A stretch of 20,146 bases of DNA, taken from JBHJHK01 sp050330975. Lineage in GTDB: Bacteria; Pseudomonadota; Gammaproteobacteria; Competibacterales; Competibacteraceae. Shown one piece after another: positions 1-6,231 of this stretch (its first letter is position 1; each line of letters opens with the position of its first letter). A model generated the notes under the pieces. The model worked only from the letters and a program-made list of their open reading frames with translations. It had not been told where the DNA came from and did no database searches. Where the stretch lies: positions 1 to 20,146 of the forward strand of contig JBHJHK010000172.1 of the NCBI GenBank assembly GCA_050330975.1. Direction: 5' to 3'. The translations under genes and the position numbers were made by a program.

Positions 1-740
1 TCATCGCTTTCAGCTGAGCCCCTACCATCCTTACTTCCTTCACCGCCATCGCCCACTATTCCCATTTTTGAAGCTATGAAACGTTCAAAAACTTTTAATT
101 GGGTTTCGACGCCAGCATCGATGGTTCCAGCGGCACTCTCCAATACACAGCCCCTAGAACCGAGTCGGTGATCCGCAATAATGTCAACAGCCTGGTTGGT
201 TTGCCCACTCTGCTGAAGCAGCTTTTGCACCGCTTCCCTGAGATGATCCACTAATTCAGGAGAGACCCGTATGGTGACTCGCTGTTGTTCGCCCAACTCG
301 CGAAAAGCTTGACCGACAACCTTTGAGACTACTTCAGCATCGTCAAAACTGCCCAAAACTTTGCGCATGCCGATGATAACAATATCAGCAATTTCCTTCT
401 CTATTTTAAGCAAATGTTGGTTAATTTCGTGGCTATTTTTTAGTATTTGTTCGGCAATTTGAGCTTTACCTTCTTCCATACCTTTTTGATAGCCCTTTTT
501 TCTCTCAACTTCTCGTTCAACCTCTATTTTTTTTCTTTCCTGTTCAATTTGCTTTTTGGCATCATCGATTATTTTTTTGGACTGTAGCTTGGCTTGTTGT
601 ATGATTTTTTCTACTTGCTTTTGCGCTTCTAGAACAAGCTTCTGCGAATCGACGTAATTGAGATAATCATTGGCACTGATGACTTTGCCTGCTGATTGAA
701 GATTGGGCGACTTGGCATTAATCCTGACAAAAGATGTCAT
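1..740 (-). CDS. sctL: SctL, T3SS stator/sorting-platform protein (FliH/HrpE/YscL family), 3' end cut off
   Basis: Reading leftward from ATG at 740, the frame stays open for 246 codons and runs off the left edge without a stop. The start MTSFVRINAKSP is followed by a long charged helical region (about residues 30-110, many K/E/Q) and then an alpha/beta domain around residues 120-230 with VTIRVSPELVDHL and DHRLGSRGCVLES, typical of the FliH/YscL C-terminal domain that binds the ATPase. In known systems SctL links SctN to the SctQ pods at the cytoplasmic base. The start overlaps the sctK stop as ATGA, implying translational coupling. The position after sctJ-sctK matches the yscJ-K-L order. The DNA is much more AT-rich than the right half of the window. 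Family assignment is confident; the C-terminus is unseen. Confidence 0.88.
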   Translation of the reverse strand, partial: MTSFVRINAKSPNLQSAGKVISANDYLNYVDSQKLVLEAQKQVEKIIQQAKLQSKKIIDDAKKQIEQERKKIEVEREVERKKGYQKGMEEGKAQIAEQILKNSHEINQHLLKIEKEIADIVIIGMRKVLGSFDDAEVVSKVVGQAFRELGEQQRVTIRVSPELVDHLREAVQKLLQQSGQTNQAVDIIADHRLGSRGCVLESAAGTIDAGVETQLKVFERFIASKMGIVGDGGEGSKDGRGSAESD

Positions 741-1375
741 GATTGGAGTACCTCTTTGGCAATGGCGGGCAGTAAACTATTGATTGTCGCTCGTTCTTCA
801 TCAGAAACGTAAGGAGGAATGAAGCTGCGATGCCAGTTCATAGGTAATTTTAATAGCAGACGTTGAACAATGGCTGCAGGATCATTGCCAGCAAAAGGAA
901 TGGCTATGCATTTCAATCCACACACCGTTGCATGGGCTTTGTAGCTACTTTCGGAGTAGCTCCAGGTAAAACTCGGTGCAGCGGTCTTAGGTGCTAACTC
1001 TGTAGCTCGCTTGACGGCAAACTTGTAAGCTTCGTCACCCAAGCTGGTTTTGATGTGAAGTACTTGTTCGCGGGAGATGGTTTTTTTGATGACATTAGCA
1101 TTTAACACTAAACCCGTATAAAGCGCTATTTTGGCCAACTCATCATTGGATAATAGCGCAATCCGATGAATGGGATCGCTAAAATCAAACCAAAACTGAT
1201 CGCTGAGTTTTAGTTGGTTGAGTAGATAATTATCAATACGATTCAGTATTCGGGGATGCTCTCTGAGCTTTACTAGGGGGAAATTTATAGAAAGAGACTC
1301 AAGCCATGAGTCATGAATATATTTGGAGGGCGAGAAATTGAATTCACAGATAATAAGCGGATCTATGCCTTTCAT
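737..1375 (-). CDS. sctK: SctK, T3SS sorting-platform adaptor (YscK family)
   Basis: 212 aa, close to the usual length for YscK-type proteins. The middle part LSNDELAKIALYTGLVL followed by the ISREQVLHIKTSLGDEAYKF stretch (residues about 75-115) has the leucine-rich helix and LG-E-Y-F pattern of the family. In Yersinia-type systems SctK sits between the inner-membrane ring protein SctD and the SctQ pods. The order sctJ-sctK-sctL and the 4-bp ATGA overlap with sctL support the call. No good Shine-Dalgarno sequence precedes the ATG. Instead an eight-codon frame (1372-1398) ends with its stop overlapping the sctK ATG, so coupling from a leader is possible. SctK is poorly conserved, so the call rests about equally on sequence and synteny. 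Confidence 0.82.
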   Translation of the reverse strand: MKGIDPLIICEFNFSPSKYIHDSWLESLSINFPLVKLREHPRILNRIDNYLLNQLKLSDQFWFDFSDPIHRIALLSNDELAKIALYTGLVLNANVIKKTISREQVLHIKTSLGDEAYKFAVKRATELAPKTAAPSFTWSYSESSYKAHATVCGLKCIAIPFAGNDPAAIVQRLLLKLPMNWHRSFIPPYVSDEERATINSLLPAIAKEVLQS

Positions 1376-1506
1376 TGCTGCAAATGAGTGCTTTTCATAA
1401 AATCAACGCCAACAAAGGGATGAGACTTGCCTAACCTCGAGTAAAGTCCCATCGCAATTGTTGAATGGCTATACTCTCCAAGGATACAGGTTAACGGGTG
1501 AAAGCC
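1376..1506 (-). other. sctJ-sctK intercistronic gap with a hairpin at its edge
   Basis: This 131-bp gap holds no gene apart from a possible eight-codon leader frame (1372-1398). A stem-loop lies at 1487-1514, with arms CAGGTTA and TAACCTG plus an inner GGG/CCC pair, spanning the sctJ stop codon. No T-run follows it on the transcribed strand, so it looks more like an mRNA-stability or translation-coupling structure than a terminator. Confidence 0.4.
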
Positions 1507-2400
1507 CTAACCTGAAGCTGCATCTCGCCGCGATTCGAGAGAGGCCACTGGTGCCGACGACTGTGGAGCTACAGCCTGACTACTACCTTGTGCGAAGGCT
1601 TTCTTTTGACGTTTCATCATCACCAAAAGAAAAACAATACTCAAAATGAGACCCAAAACTACAACTACAATTCCGGTGATGAGCAGCCAAGATATGCCAC
1701 TTGAGGCTGACTGATTATTTCTCAAGTTGGCAGGCAATGGGGTAACAGGATTAAGCGTTGCTTGTTGGCGCAGCGTTTGGGTGGGGAGCATGACCACAGC
1801 AATACGGTCGTAGGTAAGGCCCTCAATGCTCTTTTCGACGATCATTTTGATCTCGGATTTTATATTATTGAGGCTAATATCAGGTCGGTGCTTGATAAAC
1901 ACTGAAGCTGAAGGGGGAGTAACTTGTTCTGCAAAGGGGTTTCTTTCAGGCAGTACCAAGTGCACCCGAGCTGTAACCACGCCGTCAATCTGCGAGAGAG
2001 TCTTGGCTACTTCTTGTGATAGTGCGTGGACTAGGCGTGCACGCTCCTCGGTGGGCGATTTAATCAGCCCGCCACTTTGCTGATACTGCTCTAGGCCCTC
2101 ATAGGTTTGTCGGGGCAATCCATAGCTTCTGAGCAATTGCACTGCTTGGGCGAGCTGTGATTCTTCGATATGAATACTGTAAGAACTACCATCGGCGCCG
2201 GCTACTTTTTGCCCGTCGAGACCATGCTCAAGGATAACTGCCAGCATATCGTTGGCTTCGGATTCCGATAAATTAGTGTACAACTCCACTTTACAAGCTT
2301 GAAGGATCAAGCAAAGTGATACTGTCAGTAGAAGGCGGGCTACTTTCCCCAAGCGGAATCGTGCAGTGAACGGTTGGGTATGAGAAGGTTGGCTTGACAT
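1507..2400 (-). CDS. sctJ: SctJ, inner-membrane ring lipoprotein (YscJ/PrgK/FliF family)
   Basis: Lipoprotein of about 297 aa. From the ATG at 2400 it has an N-terminal hydrophobic segment ending in LILQAC, a lipobox whose Cys would be acylated. The YscJ ring-building domains follow: the N-terminal one with LYTNLSESEANDMLAVI, and the second with GVVTARVHLVLPERNPF and SASVFIKHRPD. Near the C-terminus is one membrane helix (ISWLLITGIVVVVLGLILS) followed by a basic tail (MMKRQKK). Known SctJ forms the inner ring of the basal body with SctD. A GTG at 2409 could extend the frame by three codons, but AGGTGA ends 5 nt before the ATG at 2400, so I prefer the ATG. The tail after the helix is rich in Q, A and S. 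Very confident call. Confidence 0.95.
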   Translation of the reverse strand: MSSQPSHTQPFTARFRLGKVARLLLTVSLCLILQACKVELYTNLSESEANDMLAVILEHGLDGQKVAGADGSSYSIHIEESQLAQAVQLLRSYGLPRQTYEGLEQYQQSGGLIKSPTEERARLVHALSQEVAKTLSQIDGVVTARVHLVLPERNPFAEQVTPPSASVFIKHRPDISLNNIKSEIKMIVEKSIEGLTYDRIAVVMLPTQTLRQQATLNPVTPLPANLRNNQSASSGISWLLITGIVVVVLGLILSIVFLLVMMKRQKKAFAQGSSQAVAPQSSAPVASLESRRDAASG

Positions 2401-2597
2401 GACGCTCACCTGCGCTAGCTAAGAAGGGGTGGTAAAGCGAGATTTGCTCAGTTGATACAAAGGCGGGTAAACCCATTGCGTATCATTAAGAGCATCCCCA
2501 AGGATAAATCTATCCGAAATCTAAGCTATGTGAGTTACTTAAACTTCGGATAGATGATTGAGGTCAGGCACTATCTGTCTGGTATCTGTCTGAAAAC
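2401..2597 (-). other. sctI-sctJ intercistronic region with strong stem-loop and 11-bp direct repeat
   Basis: The gap holds a perfect 11-bp inverted repeat ATCTATCCGAA (2508-2518) / TTCGGATAGAT (2545-2555). It extends inward with two mismatches to TAAG/CTTA, leaving a 12-nt loop (2526-2537). No T-run follows on the transcribed strand. Upstream of it, TATCTGTCTG occurs twice (2572-2581 and 2583-2592) with 11-bp spacing, one helical turn, as expected of a tandem protein-binding site. The function is inferred: RNA processing or stabilisation for the hairpin, regulator binding for the repeat. Confidence 0.55.
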
Positions 2598-3377
2598 TTA
2601 CTGAGCTTGGAGCAAGGTCTTGATGCTGGAAACGCTCACCTTGGCCACTGATGAAAACATCGTCATCTCAGAGCTCCAAAACATCATGCGAGCATTGATT
2701 TGAGTGGTTTCGAGCTGTTTCTTCATCTGCTCGTCGAGGAGAGCTCGTTGGGCTTCGAGGGAAGCATCCATGGAACGTTGCAAACCGTCGAAGGATTCAT
2801 TGGTAGCTTGATTTCTGGCCTGTTGGGTATCTTGGGCAGAACCACCGGTCGCCTGTGGCGTTTGACTAGCTGAGTTAGCCTGGCCACCGGTAGCCGCTGG
2901 GGAACCACTGGCGCCCAAGGTAGCACCTGTGCTATCCGCTGAAAAAACGCCCTGGGTCGGTCCCAAAACACCTTGAGAATTGCCGAGTATGGAGTTGTTT
3001 GCAGCAATCTTATCTGAATAGTCCTCAGATATTTTGTTGACGCTTTCTTTGAAATCGGCTATTGGCGGCTCGGTACCAAGACTTATCATATCTTGATAGC
3101 CCGTATCGAGCTTAGAGATATGATCGAGGATCTTTTGTGACAGCGAAGCTGATTCGGGCTGTTGAGCCGTCAAAGGCGGCAGAAGGGCGGGCACATCAAT
3201 ATCGTTATTGACATCCTGAGAAATACCAATAGCCTGAGTTGGTTCTTGCTGAACGATGTTATTCTCAATAGCCTGGTTAAATCGATTGATATCAATTTGG
3301 CTAGGTTGCTGAGTTTCAAGCTGGGTATTCAACCCCTCAGCGATTGATAACTGCGACAGAGCACTCACACCGTCCAT
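2598..3377 (-). CDS. sctI: SctI-like inner rod protein with a long N-terminal extension
   Basis: 259 aa, over twice the usual length of YscI-type rod proteins (roughly 80-140 aa). Only the C-terminus looks like the family: an amphipathic helix FSSVAKVSVSSIKTLLQAQ ending in Q, like the SctI ending that packs in the rod. Residues about 1-110 are acidic and Q-rich with short helical stretches. Residues about 140-190 are low-complexity G/A/S/T/Q. A helical region EAQRALLDEQMKKQLETTQ follows. In known systems SctI is an early substrate connecting the needle to the export apparatus. The position just before sctJ is where sctI belongs. The start is backed by AGGGG about 7 nt upstream of the ATG. Alternative: a fusion or divergent early substrate. 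Moderately confident. Confidence 0.68.
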   Translation of the reverse strand: MDGVSALSQLSIAEGLNTQLETQQPSQIDINRFNQAIENNIVQQEPTQAIGISQDVNNDIDVPALLPPLTAQQPESASLSQKILDHISKLDTGYQDMISLGTEPPIADFKESVNKISEDYSDKIAANNSILGNSQGVLGPTQGVFSADSTGATLGASGSPAATGGQANSASQTPQATGGSAQDTQQARNQATNESFDGLQRSMDASLEAQRALLDEQMKKQLETTQINARMMFWSSEMTMFSSVAKVSVSSIKTLLQAQ

Positions 3378-3486
3378 TGCTTTCCCCTCACACTCAGGCT
3401 TAATCCAGATGTTACATTAGTTAGTCACTGATTCGTCACTGCGTGAAACTGATATGGTGATTGTATCATGAGCTGTAAGTATGAGC
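3378..3486 (-). promoter_or_regulatory. sctG-sctI gap with candidate extended -10 promoter, hairpin and direct repeats
   Basis: Reading leftward, a stem (TCATgAGCT 3466-3474 with AGCTtATGA 3484-3492, one mismatch) overlaps the sctG stop codon. Next comes TGATACAAT, an extended -10 element (TACAAT complementary to 3460-3465), with no convincing -35. Downstream, the + strand shows GTCACTG twice (3424-3430 and 3435-3441), 11 bp apart. This suggests a separate internal promoter for sctI-J-K-L. It is an inference from motifs only. Confidence 0.35.
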
Positions 3487-3870
3487 TTATGAACCACTTC
3501 CCAAATCAATTTCCAAAAAGGTCGCTGCGCACTCTGCATTGCTCTCGTTCCCGGTTTCTACGACTTCCCGGAGAACTTCATTCCCTTCTTCTACCTTGCC
3601 ACTAAGCTTCAAACCCAAACCCAAGAAACACTTGGCGGGACCATTGTCGGGATCGATCTGCAGCGCTTGGTCGCGCAACATCGAAATGCCTTCGTCAAAC
3701 TGTCCCATGTTGATCTTTGCCGCCGCCAATCCAGTAATGGTATCTGCATTGTCGGGGCGCTGGGCGTGCACTCCTTGCATGATGGTGTGTGCTTCCACGG
3801 GAAAACCCCTCAAGCAAGCGGAAAAACCAATCTGTGCCAACCTGCTAAGCATGTCACCGGTAATGTTCAT
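3487..3870 (-). CDS. sctG: SctG-like TPR needle chaperone (YscG/PscG type)
   Basis: 127 aa made of about three tetratricopeptide-like helical pairs: around residues 10-35 (RLAQIGFSACLRGFPVEAHTI), 40-75 (DTITGLAAAKINMGQFDEGI) and 75-110 (GPAKCFLGLGLKLSGKVEEG). YscG and PscG are TPR chaperones of about 115 aa that, with SctE, cap the needle protein in the cytoplasm and stop it from polymerising too early. The order sctE-sctF-sctG fits yscE-F-G. GGAG and AAGGG lie just upstream of the ATG. It is separated from sctF by a terminator-like hairpin. TPR proteins are promiscuous in sequence, so synteny carries part of the call; the alternative is a generic T3SS TPR chaperone. Confidence 0.72.
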   Translation of the reverse strand: MNITGDMLSRLAQIGFSACLRGFPVEAHTIMQGVHAQRPDNADTITGLAAAKINMGQFDEGISMLRDQALQIDPDNGPAKCFLGLGLKLSGKVEEGNEVLREVVETGNESNAECAATFLEIDLGSGS

Positions 3871-3908
3871 TGCCCTTTCTCCGATCTTCCAAGCACTTGG
3901 GACACATC

Positions 3909-3945
3909 AAAAATCAGCCCAGCAATCCTTTGAGATTGTGGGCTG
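3909..3945 (-). terminator. Rho-independent terminator or attenuator after sctF
   Basis: On the leftward transcript, a stem CAGCCC-A-CAATC paired with GATTG-C-TGGGCTG (3915-3945, one bulge, 6-nt loop) is followed directly by ATTTTTG (T-run complementary to 3909-3913). This is the usual shape of an intrinsic terminator, placed between sctF and sctG. In an operon it would probably be partial, giving more needle mRNA than downstream mRNA. Confidence 0.6.
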
Positions 3946-3957
3946 AAGCAAATTCAT

Positions 3958-4002
3958 CTCGATTGGCGTTCTTCAGGTTTTAAATTAAGAAAACCAATCG
4001 AG
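3958..4002 (-). other. Nested stem-loop in the sctF-sctG gap
   Basis: CTCGATTGG (3958-3966) and CCAATCGAG (3994-4002) are perfect 9-bp complements. Inside them GGTTTT (3977-3982) pairs with AAAACC (3990-3995), sharing two bases with the outer arm. It lies just 5' of the terminator on the leftward transcript and may act as a 3'-end stabiliser of sctF mRNA or as part of an attenuator. Confidence 0.45.
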
Positions 4003-4057
4003 TTGATTGCCAATTGTAATACAAACTCTGCAAAATTTGGAAAACTGGCAATACTTC

Positions 4058-4315
4058 TTAGTACATGGTCTTGATGTCAGTGGCAACAGCCTTGCTGAGG
4101 GCAGCGGTAGCCTTCATGGCAGCGTTCATCTGGTTGACGAAAGCGCCGAACTGTTGCATTTCAGCGTTCATGATGGCCTGATCCATTTGGTTTTGCATCT
4201 GGATCTGCATCATCTGGCCCATCTGTTGGGTCATCTGAGCTTGGTTTTGAGCCAAAGCATCCAAGCCAGTAGCAGCACCTGCATTAGCGGTATTACCGAC
4301 GTTTCCGGCAGCCAT
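4058..4315 (-). CDS. sctF: Probable SctF, T3SS needle subunit
   Basis: 85 aa, the size of needle proteins (about 80-90 aa). It has no signal peptide or membrane segment, as expected of a T3SS-exported substrate. The C-terminal helix (residues about 45-85: MNAEMQQFGAFVNQMNAAMK, then SKAVATDIKTMY) has the N, S, K and D spacing seen in YscF-type needle subunits. The first half is unusual: A/G/N-rich, then strongly M- and Q-rich (residues about 24-48). The location between SctE- and SctG-like chaperone genes is the expected needle position. AGGAG lies 8 nt before the ATG, a strong ribosome site fitting a highly made protein, and a terminator follows. Alternative: another small exported protein. 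The call rests mainly on size and synteny. Confidence 0.65.
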   Translation of the reverse strand: MAAGNVGNTANAGAATGLDALAQNQAQMTQQMGQMMQIQMQNQMDQAIMNAEMQQFGAFVNQMNAAMKATAALSKAVATDIKTMY

Positions 4316-4464
4316 GATTGATCTCCTTAACGTTACAAATCAATGAATTTACTCTAGACTTCCAACCGGGGCTTCTCGTCAAACCCTGAACAAAGTATAA
4401 CTGCTGTTAAGTCCCTTTAACAGATGCCTCGGGGCACTTCATCCCTGTGAACTAGTTCTCTTGC
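4316..4464 (-). promoter_or_regulatory. Candidate sctF promoter region with a perfect dyad
   Basis: On the leftward strand TATACT (complement of 4394-4399) is a good -10 hexamer, while the hexamer 17 bp upstream is a poor -35. The spacer and -35 region carry a perfect 7-bp inverted repeat CTGTTAA (4404-4410) / TTAACAG (4417-4423) with a 6-bp gap, typical of an operator or activator site. A start near 4387 would give a leader of about 70 nt before sctF. Inferred from motifs only; the dyad could instead act as an RNA hairpin. Confidence 0.35.
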
Positions 4465-4716
4465 TCAAGCCGTGGATGCCGAGGGCTCTTGATGGAGTTG
4501 GATCCAGATCTGCTCGACAACTTTGACAGCGGTTTCAAAGGATTGCAGCAACAAGGTGAGCTTTTCGTACTCGTCGGAGCTCACGCCCTGATTGAGCGCA
4601 TTGCGCACCTGCTGGGCTTCGAGATTGAGTTCTTCAATCAGCGTTTGCTTGGCGCGCCCCGAGGGATCTTCCTTGAGGGTTTCTTCGATCTCGAGATAAG
4701 CTTGGGTCTTGTCCAT
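4465..4716 (-). CDS. sctE: SctE-like needle co-chaperone (YscE/PscE type)
   Basis: 83 aa, predicted to be two helices with no membrane segment. Residues about 25-75 (LIEELNLEAQQVRNALNQG, then SSDEYEKLTLLLQSFETAVK) match the pattern of YscE/PscE proteins, helical hairpins of about 67 aa. These bind SctG-type TPR partners and needle monomers in the cytoplasm. It lies 24 bp after sctD and before the needle candidate, as in yscD-E-F-G. AGGAG sits 11 nt before the ATG. The N-terminal 20 residues and the short A/S-rich tail are extra compared with YscE. The family is small and divergent, so synteny supports much of the call. Confidence 0.7.
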   Translation of the reverse strand: MDKTQAYLEIEETLKEDPSGRAKQTLIEELNLEAQQVRNALNQGVSSDEYEKLTLLLQSFETAVKVVEQIWIQLHQEPSASTA

Positions 4717-4740
4717 CGTCTGCCGGGCTCCTATGTGACC

Positions 4741-6150
4741 TTACGAACCATCATTGCCGAGTTTGTAAATCGTCTCACGATCGTGTTTGGCGAGGAGGAT
4801 GCGATCGTGTTGAATCTTTTTGATCGTGTATCCGTTGGGTAATGCCGCTCCCTCTAAATATTTACTGCCATTTTGCATAATAATGTAAGGAGGGACACCC
4901 ACGCTGACACTTCGAATGTCCAACTCCAAGGGAGCGATCCTTCTGACCTTGGATTCCAACTTGGGCAAACTGTGTCGCGAGAGAAATGTTTGGGCGACTT
5001 GGCGCCACTGGTTGCCCTCGAAGGGGCTCAGCTCGCCTTCGACGAGCAACTTGTCATTGTTGATGGATACCCGTAGCTTACCGAGTAGATCCTCTTCCTT
5101 CAACAGAGTCCTGAGCTCATCTCGACGCTGGGGCAAAGTGGCCACGCCTTCGTGGTCGATCGCTTGAATGCCGGGAAGATCCTGGCGCAACGTCGCCACC
5201 AATCGCTCGAGGCCATCGGGATTGGGTATATATCCCGCAATGGACAACTGGGCCGGTAGCTCGCCGGACACTTGCAAATCGGCAAAGTTGAGGTGACTGG
5301 CGATTCTTCGGGCCGTGGCCACCAGCTCTTCGTGGACCAGCACCGCCTCGCTGACGCGCAAACCATGGGGTTGGATGAGAATCCGCAACGCCTGAAGCCG
5401 CTCGGCATCCTTGACATAACCCGTCAAGCGCAGGGGTCGACCCTCTTCGGCCTGGACCTCGACATGGGCGAAATTCTCGCTGGCCAGGTCCTGTTGAAGC
5501 TGCTCCGCCGTCAGGGGGGGCGGCAGTTGCAGGTTGGGTTGGCCGTTGTCGGCAGTGTTTGGGGCGCTATCGCCCCCAAGGCCCTGCAATTGAAGGACAA
5601 TTAGCAACACACCCGTCAAGAGCAAACCACCGCCCACGGCGGGGTAGACGACCGTTGGGTTGCGGTAAAAAGGAGTCCTCGTCTCGCCATCCGTACCTTT
5701 GATCGAGCTGACCACTTGGGCAAACAGCCCTTTGGATTGATCACCTTCCTCCAAAGACGCCTGGACCGAGCCCAAAATCGACGCCTGGGCGGTCGCCTTG
5801 GGATCGCTGGCCACGGTCACCAGGGCGGTGAGCTTGGGCCAGGCTTCGCCCTGGATGCCAAAACCCACCACAATGCTACCCAACCCCACGGTTTGGAAGG
5901 GTTCAAGACGGGTCTGCTCGACGTCTTCGGCGAGGGGCTGCCCCTCCACGGTGATCGGCTGGGCCATGGGCCGCAACCAGATCTGATCGCCGTTGATGCT
6001 GACCATGGCATGGGTGGCGGCAATGCCCTCATCGCTCAGGATGATGTCGCACTCGTCTCCGCTACCCAGGGTGTATTCCCCCGGATCCAAGGGCAACTCC
6101 GCGCCTTCGTGGGCACCGGAAAACACCACCAACTGTAGGTTTTTGCTCAT
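4741..6150 (-). CDS. sctD: SctD, inner-membrane ring protein with N-terminal FHA domain (YscD family)
   Basis: 469 aa, near the YscD/PscD size. Residues about 1-98 form a cytoplasmic FHA-like domain (GEYTLGSGDECDIILSD, then ATHAMVSINGDQIWLRP). A linker leads to one membrane helix at about 167-188 (VVYPAVGGGLLLTGVLLIVL). The periplasmic part has repeated BON-like ring domains (about 205-275, 275-335, 340-405) and a C-terminal beta domain (VGVPPYIIMQNGSKYLEGA). Known SctD makes the outer of the two inner-membrane rings, and its FHA part docks the SctK/SctQ platform. No clear Shine-Dalgarno sequence precedes ATG 6150. It is separated from sctC1 by an 81-bp gap holding a REP-like palindrome, so it may be read through from sctC1. 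Confident call. Confidence 0.93.
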   Translation of the reverse strand: MSKNLQLVVFSGAHEGAELPLDPGEYTLGSGDECDIILSDEGIAATHAMVSINGDQIWLRPMAQPITVEGQPLAEDVEQTRLEPFQTVGLGSIVVGFGIQGEAWPKLTALVTVASDPKATAQASILGSVQASLEEGDQSKGLFAQVVSSIKGTDGETRTPFYRNPTVVYPAVGGGLLLTGVLLIVLQLQGLGGDSAPNTADNGQPNLQLPPPLTAEQLQQDLASENFAHVEVQAEEGRPLRLTGYVKDAERLQALRILIQPHGLRVSEAVLVHEELVATARRIASHLNFADLQVSGELPAQLSIAGYIPNPDGLERLVATLRQDLPGIQAIDHEGVATLPQRRDELRTLLKEEDLLGKLRVSINNDKLLVEGELSPFEGNQWRQVAQTFLSRHSLPKLESKVRRIAPLELDIRSVSVGVPPYIIMQNGSKYLEGAALPNGYTIKKIQHDRILLAKHDRETIYKLGNDGS

Positions 6151-6173
6151 AGACAGAAATCAGTTACAAATGG

Positions 6174-6218
6174 CTGGGATCGGCGGCGACCGCCGACACA
6201 GGGAGCTCCAGCTCCTAC
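6174..6218 (-). repeat. REP-like palindromic element in the sctC1-sctD gap
   Basis: On the minus strand the element begins GTAGGAGCTGGAGCTCC and continues into TCGGCGG-TCG-CCGCCGA, so two perfect hairpins follow each other (6202-6215 and 6180-6196). A GTAG start followed by GC-rich palindromes in a gap between genes is the layout of the REP sequences dispersed by REP-associated tyrosine transposases in many gammaproteobacteria. Only one copy is visible here, so its repetitive nature is inferred. Confidence 0.5.
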
Positions 6219-6231
6219 CCCACGGCGCCGG

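Noticed and set aside
1458..1649. Rightward 63-codon frame and a GTGAAAGCCC stretch faintly recalling group II intron RNA
   Set aside because: Most of it is antisense to the sctJ C-terminus, there is no intron domain V or reverse transcriptase, and the resemblance is a few bases only.
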